64,000 nt of DNA from Chionoecetes opilio (taxonomy: Eukaryota; Arthropoda; Malacostraca; Decapoda; Majidae): the NCBI GenBank assembly GCA_016584305.1, contig JACEEZ010018179.1:1-64000 (forward strand). The letters run 5' to 3'. Position 1 is the stretch's first letter, and every line of letters begins with the position of its first letter. Position numbers and translations under genes: made by a program. Shown here piece after piece: positions 38,622 through 49,691 of the stretch. The notes under the pieces were generated by a model. It was given only the letters and a program-made list of their open reading frames with translations, was not told where the DNA came from and ran no database searches.

Positions 38622-39273
38622 TAGTCTATTCACTTAACCCGGTTCCGGCTGGGGCTGCTCGTGCCTAGCCGATTTTGTAAGGACGTCGCTGATTGGCGAA
38701 CACTCGGGCTGCGGGGGCGTGGGGGTGGTACTTGCCTTCCCTCAACCCAAAACCCTTGCGTTGCCTCGAAAAAATTCTATTTCTTGCTTTACTCACTCTT
38801 CACAAGATAGGCCTTTTTTGTTTCCATCAGTGAATCAGAGTGATTGTTCAAAACAACACCCCATTCATAACTCTAGGTAAAAAAAAAAAGTCATGACTGA
38901 CTATCACAAGAGTAGGCGGACTTTTAGGTTTTCAGTGCATTGAAAAAAATACCAAACTCCAGATGATTTTTAAAAGCTAGCCTACACGTGTTCTAATCCT
39001 TGCTGCATGTCATGAGCATAAAAAAAAATTTCACAAGACAAAATAATTTAAAATAAAATTTAAGGAAAGTAAAAGAGTGTATAACATTTTTTCTTTCTTA
39101 TTTTTTCTTAAATCCTGTAACTCCATAAGTTTGGGTGCATTCAAATTTTTAAGAACTTTTTTAAAAATTTTTATATTTTTTCCCTTCCTGTGGTAGTAGC
39201 ACGTACCAAAAGGGGAAAAAAGTAGTTTTCAAAATGGCTAAGAAAGTTAAACTGTTTTTTAAAATGGTGCCGT
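38622..39273 (+). repeat. Inverted repeat arm, left, foldback copy 2
   Basis: Left arm, from 'tagtctattcactta' to the inner 'gacgggtg'. Landmarks shared with copy 1 include 'aaagtcatgactga' (about 38888), 'gagtaggcgga' (about 38910), 'catgagcataaaa' (39010) and 'caaaatggctaa' (about 39230). Confidence 0.78.
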
Positions 39274-39331
39274 GACGGGTGGAGCCTCTATTGCTCTCCC
39301 GAGAAAAAGTCTCTCCTTTTAGGACAATGCT

Positions 39332-39994
39332 CACCCGTCACTGTGCCAGTTTGCAGAAGTAGTTTAACTTTTTTAGCCATTTTTCCACCTACCTTTCCAT
39401 TGGTCGGCCTCCCGGAAGCGGGTTGGATTTTCAGTTCTTGAAAAAAATTAAATGCGACCCAAAAACCCATGGGTTACAGCGGTTTAAGCAAAATAACAAA
39501 AAAAAAATGTATACACTCTTTTTTTTCTTCAATTTTTCTTAATTTGTGTAGCTTAGTGTAATTTTTTTATGCTCAGATATGCAGCAATGTATTTGAAAAA
39601 CGATGGGAGGCTCAGCTTTTTAAATATCAAGGGAGCTTGGTAATATCGGGGTTTGGAGTACAACATTTCAATGCACTGAAAACCTAAAGTCCGCCTACCT
39701 TGTATAGTCAGTCATGACTTTATTTTTTTTTCCCTATTGAATTTTTGAATGGCGTGTTGTTTTTGAAAAATCACCCGCCGATTCACGTGCAAAAAAATAG
39801 GGCCCACTTGTATAAGAGATGAGTAATCAAGAATTATGAAAATTTTTTTTAAGGGGAAGGCAAGGGTTTTTGGGTTGGGCGGGAAGTACCACCACCTCGG
39901 GCCCCCAGCCCGAGTCATCACCAATCAAAACGTCCTTACAAAATCTTCTAGGGAGCAGAGCTCCAAAAATCCCGCTTAAGTGAAAAGACTATAG
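39332..39994 (-). repeat. Inverted repeat arm, right, foldback copy 2
   Basis: Right arm, reverse complement of the left. Landmarks are 'cacccgtcactgtgcc', 'tttagccatttttcc', 'ttttttatgctca' (39565), 'agtcagtcatgactt' (39706) and the outer end 'cttaagtgaaaagactat'. Confidence 0.78.
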
Positions 39995-42900
39995 TTTTAA
40001 ATAAGGAGCTGTTTTTTTTTTACAAATTTAAATATATTCCTTTTTACGGTAGCTAAATTTGCTTTTTATATTTGCTACAACATATTCACAAAAAATTTAA
40101 AATCTAAAATATATATTTTCCCGAAATCTAGGTACAATTTTAAATTTTAAAAAAAACGTTTTTTTAAGTATTTTAAAGTATTTTTGAATCGCTAAAAAAG
40201 TCGAAATTTGACTTTTTTCACACTTATACACTACTTATTTTACAATATTATGAGCTTAAAATAGTATTTTTTCATAAATATAGGGATTAATTTTTAAACT
40301 AAAACAACGTTTTTTCAGGTGTTTTAATGTATTTTTTAAGAGGCTAAAAAATGTCGTAATTGACTTATTCAGCCCTTTTTGTGAAGAGAAATTCAAAATT
40401 AAAGGGTTTTTTAGTTGTTTTCGTTAAAAACTGCATTTTAAAGTACTGTAAACTTATAAATTTGGGGTTTTGAGACTATATTGTGATACAATTTTAAAAT
40501 TACACGTGTTTTTCATAGTCTCTTGTAAATTGTAGTGTTTATCATAAATAGAAGGAATATTCCTTATGAAAAAGCTTTATACCCCAAAATGTGTTCTTTT
40601 TAAGATTTTAGTAGTTATGGTGATAATAGCTTTTTTTCCCAAAAATTGATATATACAACCTTTTTTAGAAAAATTTTCACCTATAAGTAGCATACATTAC
40701 TTAAGCTAAAAAAGAAAAGTAAGGGTTATTTATTTGATATAACGGATATTGCAGCGTTTTTTTATATTTTTTTTTAAACTGTAGCGTTATTGTATATATC
40801 AAATTTTTATTTTTCATTTGTATAAACCCATACAATGTAGGTTTTCAATGATTTTAGCTAGTTATCAGTAAGAGCTGTTTTTTTTTTTACAAATTGAAGT
40901 ATATTCCCTTATTCGGTACTAATTAGCTTTTGAAAAATTTTTCTACAACTATATTTCACAAAATTTTAAAATCTAAAAAATTTAATTTTTTTAAATTCAG
41001 GTATCAATTTTAATCTAAAAAAAAAAACATTTTTTTAAGTATTTTAAAGTATTTTGAAAGGCTAAAAAAGGTCGAAATTTTTACATTTTTTAGCATTTTC
41101 ACAACTAATTTACAATATTTTGAGCTTAAAATATGTATTTTTCATGAAATTTTGGTTCAATTTTAATCTTAAAAAAAACATTTTTTCACGTATTTTTAAA
41201 GTATTTTTGAAACCTAAAAAAAAAGTCGAAAATTGACAATATTCAACCCCCTTTTTTATAGGAAATACAATATGTTTTTTTTATAGTTTTTTTCGTTAAA
41301 AATGTTATTTTAAATACTGTAAGCTTATAATAGGTGTTTGAGACTCTAATTGTGTACCATGGTATATTACACGTGTTTTTCTTTGTTTCTTGCATATTTA
41401 GTGTTTCTAAAATAGAAGGAATTTACGTATGATAAAGCTTTATACCCCCAAAATGTGTTTTTTTTTCAATGTTTTACTGTTTTTCGGTGATATATAGGTG
41501 TTTCCTACAAATTTTAAGTATACAACCTTTTGTAGAATAATTTGCACCTATAAGTAGCTTACATTCTTAAGCTAATAAAAAAAAAGAGTAGAGGTTATTT
41601 ATTGTGATAAACGGGTTTTTGCAAGCGGTTTTTTATATTTCTTGTAAACTGTAGGTTATTGTATATATACAAATAGTTTTACTTTTCATATGCTATAAAA
41701 CCCCTACAATTAGTGTTTTCAAAGATTTTTTGTAGTTATCAGTAAGGGCTGTTTTTTTTTTACAAAAAGAAGTATATTCCTTTATATCGGAGCTAAAAGC
41801 TTTTGATATTTCTACAACTATTTTTACAAAATTAAAAGTAAAAATATTTAATTTTTTTTTAAAAATTTTTATCAATTTTTAACTTAAAAACAATGTTTTT
41901 TCAAGATTTTTAATGTATTTTTGAAAGCTAAAAAATTCGAAATTGGGCTTATTCACACTTTTACAAAACATATTTTTCAAATTTTAAACTACAAATATGT
42001 ATTAGTTATGAAATTTAGGTATCAATTTTAATCTTAAAAACAAAGTTTTTTTTTAAATTTTTTATGTATTTTTGAAACCAAAAAAGTCGAAAATTTTACA
42101 TTATTCAGCTCTTTTACACAACTAATTTTACATTTTAGAGCTAAAAAATGTATTTATCTGAAAAAATTTGGGGGGCAATTTTAATCTTAAAAACAACGTT
42201 TTTTCAAGTATTTTTAAAGTATTTTTGAAAGGCAAAAAATGTCGAAATTTTACATTATTCAGCACTTTTACAGAACATATTTTTCAAAATTTTTGGGTAA
42301 AAATATTATTTTTTTAGAAAAATTTGGTATCAATTTTAATCTTAAAAAAGTTTTTTTCAAGTGTTTTAATGTATTTTTTTAAAGGGGTTAAAAAAGTCGA
42401 AAATGAAATTATTTAGCCCCTTTTTTTTATAGGGAAAAATTTAAAAAAGTGGTATTATGTTTTTTTTCGTTAGAAACTGCTATTTTAAAAAATACTGTAA
42501 GCTTTTATTTGAGTTTGAGACTCTATAAAATGTATACATTATTTACAAGTGTTTTTTTTATCTCTTTTAAATTGTAGTGTTTTTATTAATAGGAAATTTT
42601 CCTTACATAAACTTATACCCCCAAAAGTGTTCTATTCAAAGATTTTTGCTAGTTATCGTGTATATAGCGTTTTCCACAATTTATGTATACAACCTTTTTT
42701 TAGAATAATTTGACCTAAGCAGTTAATTACATTAAGAAAAAAATAAAGAATAAAAGGGGATTTTTTTGTGATATAAAATAATTTTCAAGCGTTTGTTCAT
42801 AGTTTTTTAAACTGTACGTTATTGTATATACAATGTTTTACTTATCATATTGCTATAAACCATAAAAAGTTTGTGTTTTCAAAGATTTTGCATTTTTAGT

Positions 42901-45900
42901 GAAGACTTTTTTTTTTTACAAATTTAAGTATATTTCTTTATATCGGTTTGCTAAATACTTTTTATTTTGCTAAACTATATTTTAAAAATTAAAGCTAAAA
43001 ATATATTTTTTTGTGAAAATTTTTTGGGATCAATTTTTAATCTTAAAAAAAAACGTTTTTTTTAAATATTTTTTAAAGTATTTTTGAAAGCCTAAAAAAA
43101 GTCGAGATTTGACTTATTCAGCATTTTCACAACATAATTTAATATATTAGAGCTAAAAAATTTTATTTGTCTGAAATTTATACCAATTTTTTAAACTTAA
43201 AAACAACGTTTTTTCAAGTGTTTTTAATGTCTTTTTTAAAGCTAAAAAAATGTCGAAAAATTTTCAATATTCACTCTTTTTTTTTTTAGAGAATTCAAAA
43301 TGTGGTATTATGTTTTTTTCGTTAAAAATGCTATTTTTAAACTATGTAAGGGTTTTTAAGGATTTTAGACCTATAAAGTGTACATTGTTATTTCGCGTGT
43401 TTTTCATAGTTTCTTGATATTGTAGTGAAATCATAAATAAAGGAATTTAAATTTGATAATGGTTTTTCCCTCAAAATGTGTTTTTTTTTAATGATTTTAG
43501 TAGTTACGGTGATATATACTGTTTTCCCCACAAATTTTTAGTTACAAACCTTTTTTTTGAAATTTGCACCCATAAGTGGCTTACATTTCATTAAGCTAAA
43601 AAATAAAGATTTTAAAAGGTTATTTATTGTGATTAACGGATATTGCAAACTTTTTTTTATAGTTTCAAGTAAACGTAGCGTTATTGTTTATATAAAAAGT
43701 AGTTTTACTTATCATATTGCTTAAACCCTAAAAAAGTATGTTTTCAAGAATTTAGTAGTTATCAGTAAAGAAATGTTTTTTTTTTACAAATTGAAATATT
43801 TCCCCCTTTTATCGTAGCTAAAAATTTTTAATATTGTACAAAATATTTTTTAAAATTATAGGGAAAAATATGTCATTTTTAGGAAATTTAGGGATCAATT
43901 TTAATCTTTAAAAAACAGTTTTTTTTGTATTTTTTAAGTATTTGAAAGGCTAAAAAAAGAGAAATTTGAATTATTCGCACTTATACAAACTTTTTTTTCA
44001 ATACTATGGCTTAAAATATTTTTTTCATGAAATTTTGGTATTAATTTTAATCTTAAAAACAAAGTTTTTTAAATGTTTTTAATGTATTTTTTTAAGGGGA
44101 TAAAAGTCGAAGATTGACATTTTGCACCTTTTTTTTTATACAGAAATTCAAAATGTGGGATTATGTTGTTTTTTTAAAAAATGTATTTTTAAAATATGTA
44201 AACTTTAAAGGGTTTTTAGACTCTATATTGTGATCAATGGTATATTCACGTATTTTTTTTATAGTTTCTTGTAATTGTAGTGTTAATTTATAAATAAAGG
44301 AATTTTTCGTATGATAATCTTTCTACCCCAAAATGTGTTTCTTTTTAATGATTTTAGCTTTTTATCGGTGTATATACTGTTTTCCTACAAATTGAATTAA
44401 ATCCTTTTTTTAATAATTTGCCCTATAAAGCATACCTTACATTTAAACTAAAAATAGAAAGTAAGAGGTTTTTATTGTGATATAAAAGGGATATTGCAAA
44501 GGGTTTTTTATAGTTTCTTGTAAACTGTGCGTTATTGTATATATACAAGTAGTTTTCTTTCATATTGCTAAAACCCAACAATGTAGGTTTTCAAAGATTT
44601 TTAGCTATTATCAGTAAAAGCGTTTTTTTTTACAAATTGAAGTATATTCCCCTTTTCGGGAGCTAATTTGCTTTTATATTTTGCTACAAATATTTCACAA
44701 ATTAATATCTAAAAAAAAAATGTATTTTTATGAAATTTGGTATCAATTTTTAAACTTAAAAAAAAACATTTTTTAAGTTTTTTTTTTAAAGTATTTTTTA
44801 AAGGATAAAAAAGGTCGAAATTGACATTATTCAGCACTTTTTACACAACTATATTTTCAAAATTATGAGCTTTTAAATATGTATTTTCATAAATTTTGGT
44901 ATCAATTTTTTTAAACTTTAAAAAAAACATTTTTTTAAATATTTTTAAAGTATTTTGAATAGCTAAAATGTCGAAAAAATTTACAATATTCAGCCCCCTT
45001 TTTTTATAGAGAAATACAAAAGTTGTTTTATGTTGTTTTCGTTGAAATGTTATTTTAAACTACTGTAAGCTTATAAAAGGTGTTTGAGACTCTAATTGTG
45101 ATACAAAGGTATATACAAGTGTTTTCTTATTTTTTTGTATTTGTAGTGTTTATCTCATCATAAAGGAATTTTTTTGTATGAAAAGCTTTTTACCCCCAAA
45201 AAGTGTTCTTTTCAAAAGATTTTAGCTTTTAACGGGATAATAGCTGTTTTCCCACAAATTTAAGTATCAATCCTTTTTTTTGAATACTTTGCACCATAAA
45301 ATAGTTACATTACTTAAGCTAAAAATAAAAGAGTAAGAGGTTTTTATTGTGTATAAACGGATATTGCAAGCGGTTTATAGTTCTTGTAAAACTGTAGCGT
45401 TATTGTTTATACAATAGTTTTACTTTCATATTGCTAAAACCCCTAAAATGTTGGTTTTTAATATTTTTCTAGTTTTTCAGTAAAAAAATGGTTTTTTTTT
45501 TAAAATTTATGTAATTCCTTTATACGGGAGCTATTAGCTTTTTTATATTTGCTACAAATATATCTACAATATTAAAACTAAAAAATTAATTTTTAATAAA
45601 ATTTTGGTATCAATTTTTTCTTAAAAAAAACGTTTTTTCAAGTATTTTAATGTATTTTTTTAAAGGCAAGAATGTCGAAATTGACATTATTTAGCATTTT
45701 ACACAATATACTTACAATATTATGAGTAAAAAATGTATTTTTCATGAAATTGTAGGGATCAATTTTAAAACTTAATAACAACGTTTTTTCAAATTTTTTT
45801 TTGTTTTTTGAATCGCTAAAAAATTCGAAATTTTGAATTTTTCGCACTATAAACAATTATTTTTCAATAATATGAGCTTAAAAAATGTTTTTTCATGAAT

Positions 45901-46941
45901 TTAAATATTAATTTTAAAAAAACTTTTTTTCAATCTTTTTAAGATTTGTGAAGGGTTTTAAAAAAGTCCCAAAATTTTACATTTTTCCCCCTTTTTTGAT
46001 AAGAAATTCAAAAAGTGGGTTTATATTTTTTTTTGTTAGAAACTGCTATTTTTAAATATGTAAGCTTATAATTTGGGGTTTGAAACTCTATACTGTGTAC
46101 AATTATTAACAAGTGTTTTTATAGTCTCTTTTAATTTTAGTGTTTATCATAATAGAAGGAATTTTTTTACGATAATGCTTTTTTCCCTCAAAATGTGTTT
46201 TATTTAATGATTTTACCTAGTTATCGGGGATATATGCTGTTTCCACAAAAAGATGTATACAATCCTTTTTTTTTGAAAAATTTTCACGTATAAACAGCCT
46301 ACATTACATTAAGCTAATAAATAGAAGAGTAAGAAGTTATTTATTGTGATATAACGGTATATTGCAAGCGTTGTTCATAGTTTCTTGTAAACTGTATCGT
46401 TATTGTATATATACAAGTAGTTTTACTTATCATATTGCTATAAACCCATAAAATGTAGTGTTTTCAATGATTTTAGCTAGTTATCAGTGAAGAGCTGTTT
46501 TTTTCTACAAATTGAAGTATATTTCTTTATATCGGTAGCTAAATAGCTTTTGATATTTGCTACAACTATATTTTACAAAATTAATAGCTAAAAATATATA
46601 TTTTTTATGAAATTTAGGTATCAATTTTAATCTTAAAAACAACGTTTTTTTCAAGTATTTTAATGTATTTTTGAAAGGCTAAAAAATGTCGAGATTTGAC
46701 ATTATTCAGCACTTTTACACAACTATAATTTAATATATTATGAGCTAAAAATATGTATTTGTCATGAAATTTAAGTACCAATTTTAATCTTAAAAACAAC
46801 GTTTTTTCTAGTGTTTTAATGTCTTTTTGAAAAGCTAAAAAATGTCGAAAATTGACAATATTCAGCTCTTTTTTTGATAGGGAAATTCAAAATGTGGTAT
46901 TATAGTTGTTTTCGTTAGAAAATGCTATTTTAAGCTACTGT
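39995..46941 (+). repeat. Satellite array right of foldback copy 2
   Basis: Module B resumes with 'aaggagctgttttt'. Unit starts and inferred n: 40450 (1), 41321 (3), 42499 (1), 43348 (1), 44200 (1), 45067 (2), 46062 (1). The n=3 unit at 41321 carries C subtypes ('ctacaaatatgtatt', 'atgtatttatc') also found in the n=4 units further right. Quality is poor until about 46.27 kb, where it suddenly becomes clean. Frames at 41693-41875, 45647-45856 and 46614-46799 on the minus strand are C-module translations. No gene seen. Confidence 0.9.
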
Positions 46942-47472
46942 AAGCTTATAATAGGAGTTTCAGACTCTATAATGTGATACAGTTGTATATTACACGTGTT
47001 TTTCATAGTTTCTTGTATATTGTAGTGTTATTTCATAAATAGAAGGAATTTAACTTACGATAATGCTTTTTACCCTCAAAATGTGTTTTTTTCAATGATT
47101 TTAGCTAGTTATCGGTGATATATAGCTGTTTTCCTACAAATTGTAGTATACAATCCTTTTTTTAGAATAATTTGCACCTATAAGTAGCTTACATTACATT
47201 AAGCTAATAAATAGAAGAGTAAGAGGTTATTTATTGTGATATAACGGTATATTGCAAGCGTTTTTCATAGTTTCTTGTAAACTGTAGCGTTATTGTATAT
47301 ATACAAGTAGTTTTACTTATCATATTGCTATAAACCCATAAAATGTAGTGTTTTCAATGATTTTAGCTAGTTATCAGTAAGGAGCTGTTTTTTTCTACAA
47401 ATTGAAGTATATTCCTTTATATCGGTAGCTAAATAGCTTTTGATATTTGCTACAACTATATTTTACAAAATT

Positions 47473-48098
47473 AATAGCTAAAAATATTAAATTTTTATGA
47501 AAATTTAGGTATCAATTTTAATCTTAAAAACAATGTTTTTTCAAGTATTTAAATGTATTTATGAAGGTCTAAAAAATGTCGAAATATGACAATATTCAGC
47601 ACTTTTACACAACTATATTTTACAATATTATTAGCTACAAATATGTATTTGTTATGAAATTTAGGTATCAATTTTAATCTTATAAAAAAATTTTTTTCAA
47701 GTATTTTAATGTATTTTTGAAACGCTAAAAAATGTCGAAATTTGACATTATTCAGCTCTTTTACACAACTATATTTTACATTATTATGAGCTAAAAATAT
47801 GTATTTATCATGAAATTTAGGTAGCAATTTTAATCTTAAAAACAACGTTTTTTCAAGTATTTTAATGTATTTTTGAATGGCTAAGAAATGTCGAAATTTG
47901 ACATTATTCAGCACTTTTACACAACTATACTGTACAATATTATGAGCTAAAAATATGTATTTTGCATGAAATTTTAGGTATCAATTTTAATCTTAATAAC
48001 AACGTTTTTTAAAGTTTTTTAATGTATTTTTGAATCGGTAAAAAATGTCGAAATTTGACATTATTCAGCACTTATACACAACTTTTTTTACAATAACA
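47473..48098 (+). repeat. Four tandem 156-bp C modules (cleanest example)
   Basis: C modules begin at about 47473, 47631, 47787 and 47943, and module D begins at 48099, giving steps of 158, 156, 156 and 156 bp. Each runs from 'gctaaaaatatgta' through 'ggtatcaattttaatctta', 'acgttttttcaag', 'taatgtatttttga', 'atgtcgaaatttgacatt' and 'cacttttacacaacta'. Because 156 is 52 codons, a frame that is open in one module stays open through its neighbours. That explains the minus-strand 121-residue frame at 47549-47914, which is a near-exact repeat of about 52 residues and not a gene. Confidence 0.95.
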
Positions 48099-49420
48099 TG
48101 AGCTTAAAATATGTATTTTTTTTATGAAAAATTTTAGGGATTAATTTTTATCTTAAAACTTTTTCAAGTGTTTTTTAAAGGTTTTGTGAAGGGTTAAAAA
48201 TGTCGAAAATTGACATTATTCCCCCCTTTTGATAGAGAAATTTAAATGTGGTATTATAGTTGTTTTCGTTAGAAACTTGCTATTTTAAACTACTGAAAGC
48301 TTATATTGGAGTTTGAGAATCTATACTGTGATACAATTTATATTACAAGTTTTTTCATTGTATATTGTAATTGTAGTGTTATAAACATAGATAGAAGGAT
48401 TTTCCTACGTAATGCTTTTTACTCTCAAAATATGTTCTATTCAATGATTTTAGTAGTTATCGGTGATATATAGCTGTTTTCCCACAAAATTTATGTATCA
48501 ATTTTTTTTAGAATAATTGCACTATAAGCAGCTTACATTACATTAAGCTAATAAATAGAAGAGTGAGAGGCTATTTTTGTGATATAACGGTATATTTTAA
48601 GCGTTTTTCATAGTTTCTTGTAAACTGTATCGTTATTTATATATACAAGTAGTTTTACTTATATATGCTATAAACCCTAAAAATGTAGTGTTTTCAATGA
48701 TTTTTAGCTAGTATCAGTGAAGAGCAGTTTTTTTCTACAAATTGAAGTAATTTCTTTATATTGGTAAGCTAAATAGCTTTTGATATTTGCTACAACTTTT
48801 ATTTTACAAAATTAAAAGCTAAAAAATATTTTTTTTATGAAATTTAGGTATTCAATTTTAATTTAAAAACAACGTTTTTTTTCAAGTATTTTAAGTATTT
48901 TGAAAGGGTAAAAAATGTCGGATTTGACATTATTCAGCACTTTTACACAAATATAATTTAAAATAATATGAGCTAAAAATATGTAATTTTTCATGAAAAT
49001 TAAAATACCATTTTAATCTTAAAAACAACTTTTTTCAAGTGTTTTTAATTTCTTTTTGACAAGCTAAAAATGTCGAAAATTTACAATTTTCACTCTTTTT
49101 TGATAAAAGAATTAAAATGTGGTATTATAGTTGTTTTCGTTACAAAATGCTATTTTAAAACTTTCTGTAACTTATAATAGGAGTTTGAGACTTATAAGTG
49201 ATTTTAGTGTATATACGTGTTTTTCATAGTTTTTGTATATTGTAGTGTTTATCATAATAAAGGAATTTAACTTTTATAATGCTTTTTTACCTTTAAAATG
49301 TGTTTTTTTTCATAATTTTAGCAGTTAAACGGTGATTAAAATAGCTTTTTCTAAAAAATTGTATTATACAAAACCTTTTTTTGATAATATTTGCACCTAA
49401 AAAGTAGCTTACATTAAATT

Positions 49421-49691
49421 AAGCTAATAAATAGAAAATTAAAAAGGTTATTTATTGTGATATAACGTTGTATAATGTTGTATATTACACGTGTTTTTTC
49501 ATTTGTGGGATATTGTAGTGGTATAACATAAATAGAAGGAATTTAACTTATGATATGCTTTTAACCTAAAAATGTGTTTTTTTTAAATGATTTTAGCTTT
49601 GTTAAACGGATATATAGGGGTTTTCCACAATTGTATTACAATCCTTTTTTTTTAGAATAATTTTTTCACCTATAAGTACTTACATTACATT
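49421..49691 (+). repeat. B/A hybrid module, right-domain type
   Basis: Begins as B ('aagctaataaatagaaaatt', 'gtgatataacg'), then within about 55 bp switches to A ('gttgtatattacacgtg', 'agaaggaatttaactta') and ends as A ('cctataagtacttacatt'). The switch point is much earlier than in the left-domain hybrids (2172, 5104), so it reflects a separate crossover. The matching module in the next super-repeat is at 54707-54971. Confidence 0.75.

Larger units (their letters stand above)
38611..39994. mobile_element. Foldback/MITE-like long-inverted-repeat element, copy 2
   Basis: Second copy of the palindromic element, about 1.38 kb, 10.2 kb downstream of copy 1 and in the same orientation, as judged from the asymmetric centre ('ggtggagcctct' ... 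'caatgctcacccgtc' then 'tgtgccagtttgcag'). Arms run from about 38622 to 39273 and from about 39332 to 39994. It is inserted at the same satellite position as copy 1: 'caatgattatttagtt' on the left, and 'atagtttt...aaggagctg', the continuation of module B, on the right. On its left the satellite is deleted: module D jumps at about 38567 ('gttagaaaatgc') into the middle of B ('aaataaaccctacaatg'). Frames at 39288-39470 and 39712-39924 on the minus strand are arm translations with no recognised family. Differences from copy 1 are mainly short indels. Confidence 0.78.

Noticed and set aside
28960..39420. Arm-specific variants that seem swapped between foldback copies
   Set aside because: The 'accaat' and 'cgtaccaaaa' variants beside the centre appear on opposite arms in the two copies, but the differences are few and indel-rich, so noise explains them as well as gene conversion.
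47549..47914. 121-residue minus-strand frame as a gene
   Set aside because: It is two and a half copies of the C module read in frame. The same translation recurs wherever C is clean, with no start context, no family match and no continuity through noisy copies.
47473..48098. CRISPR array (regular 156-bp repeats)
   Set aside because: The whole 156 bp is repeated with no unique spacers, in a eukaryotic satellite.
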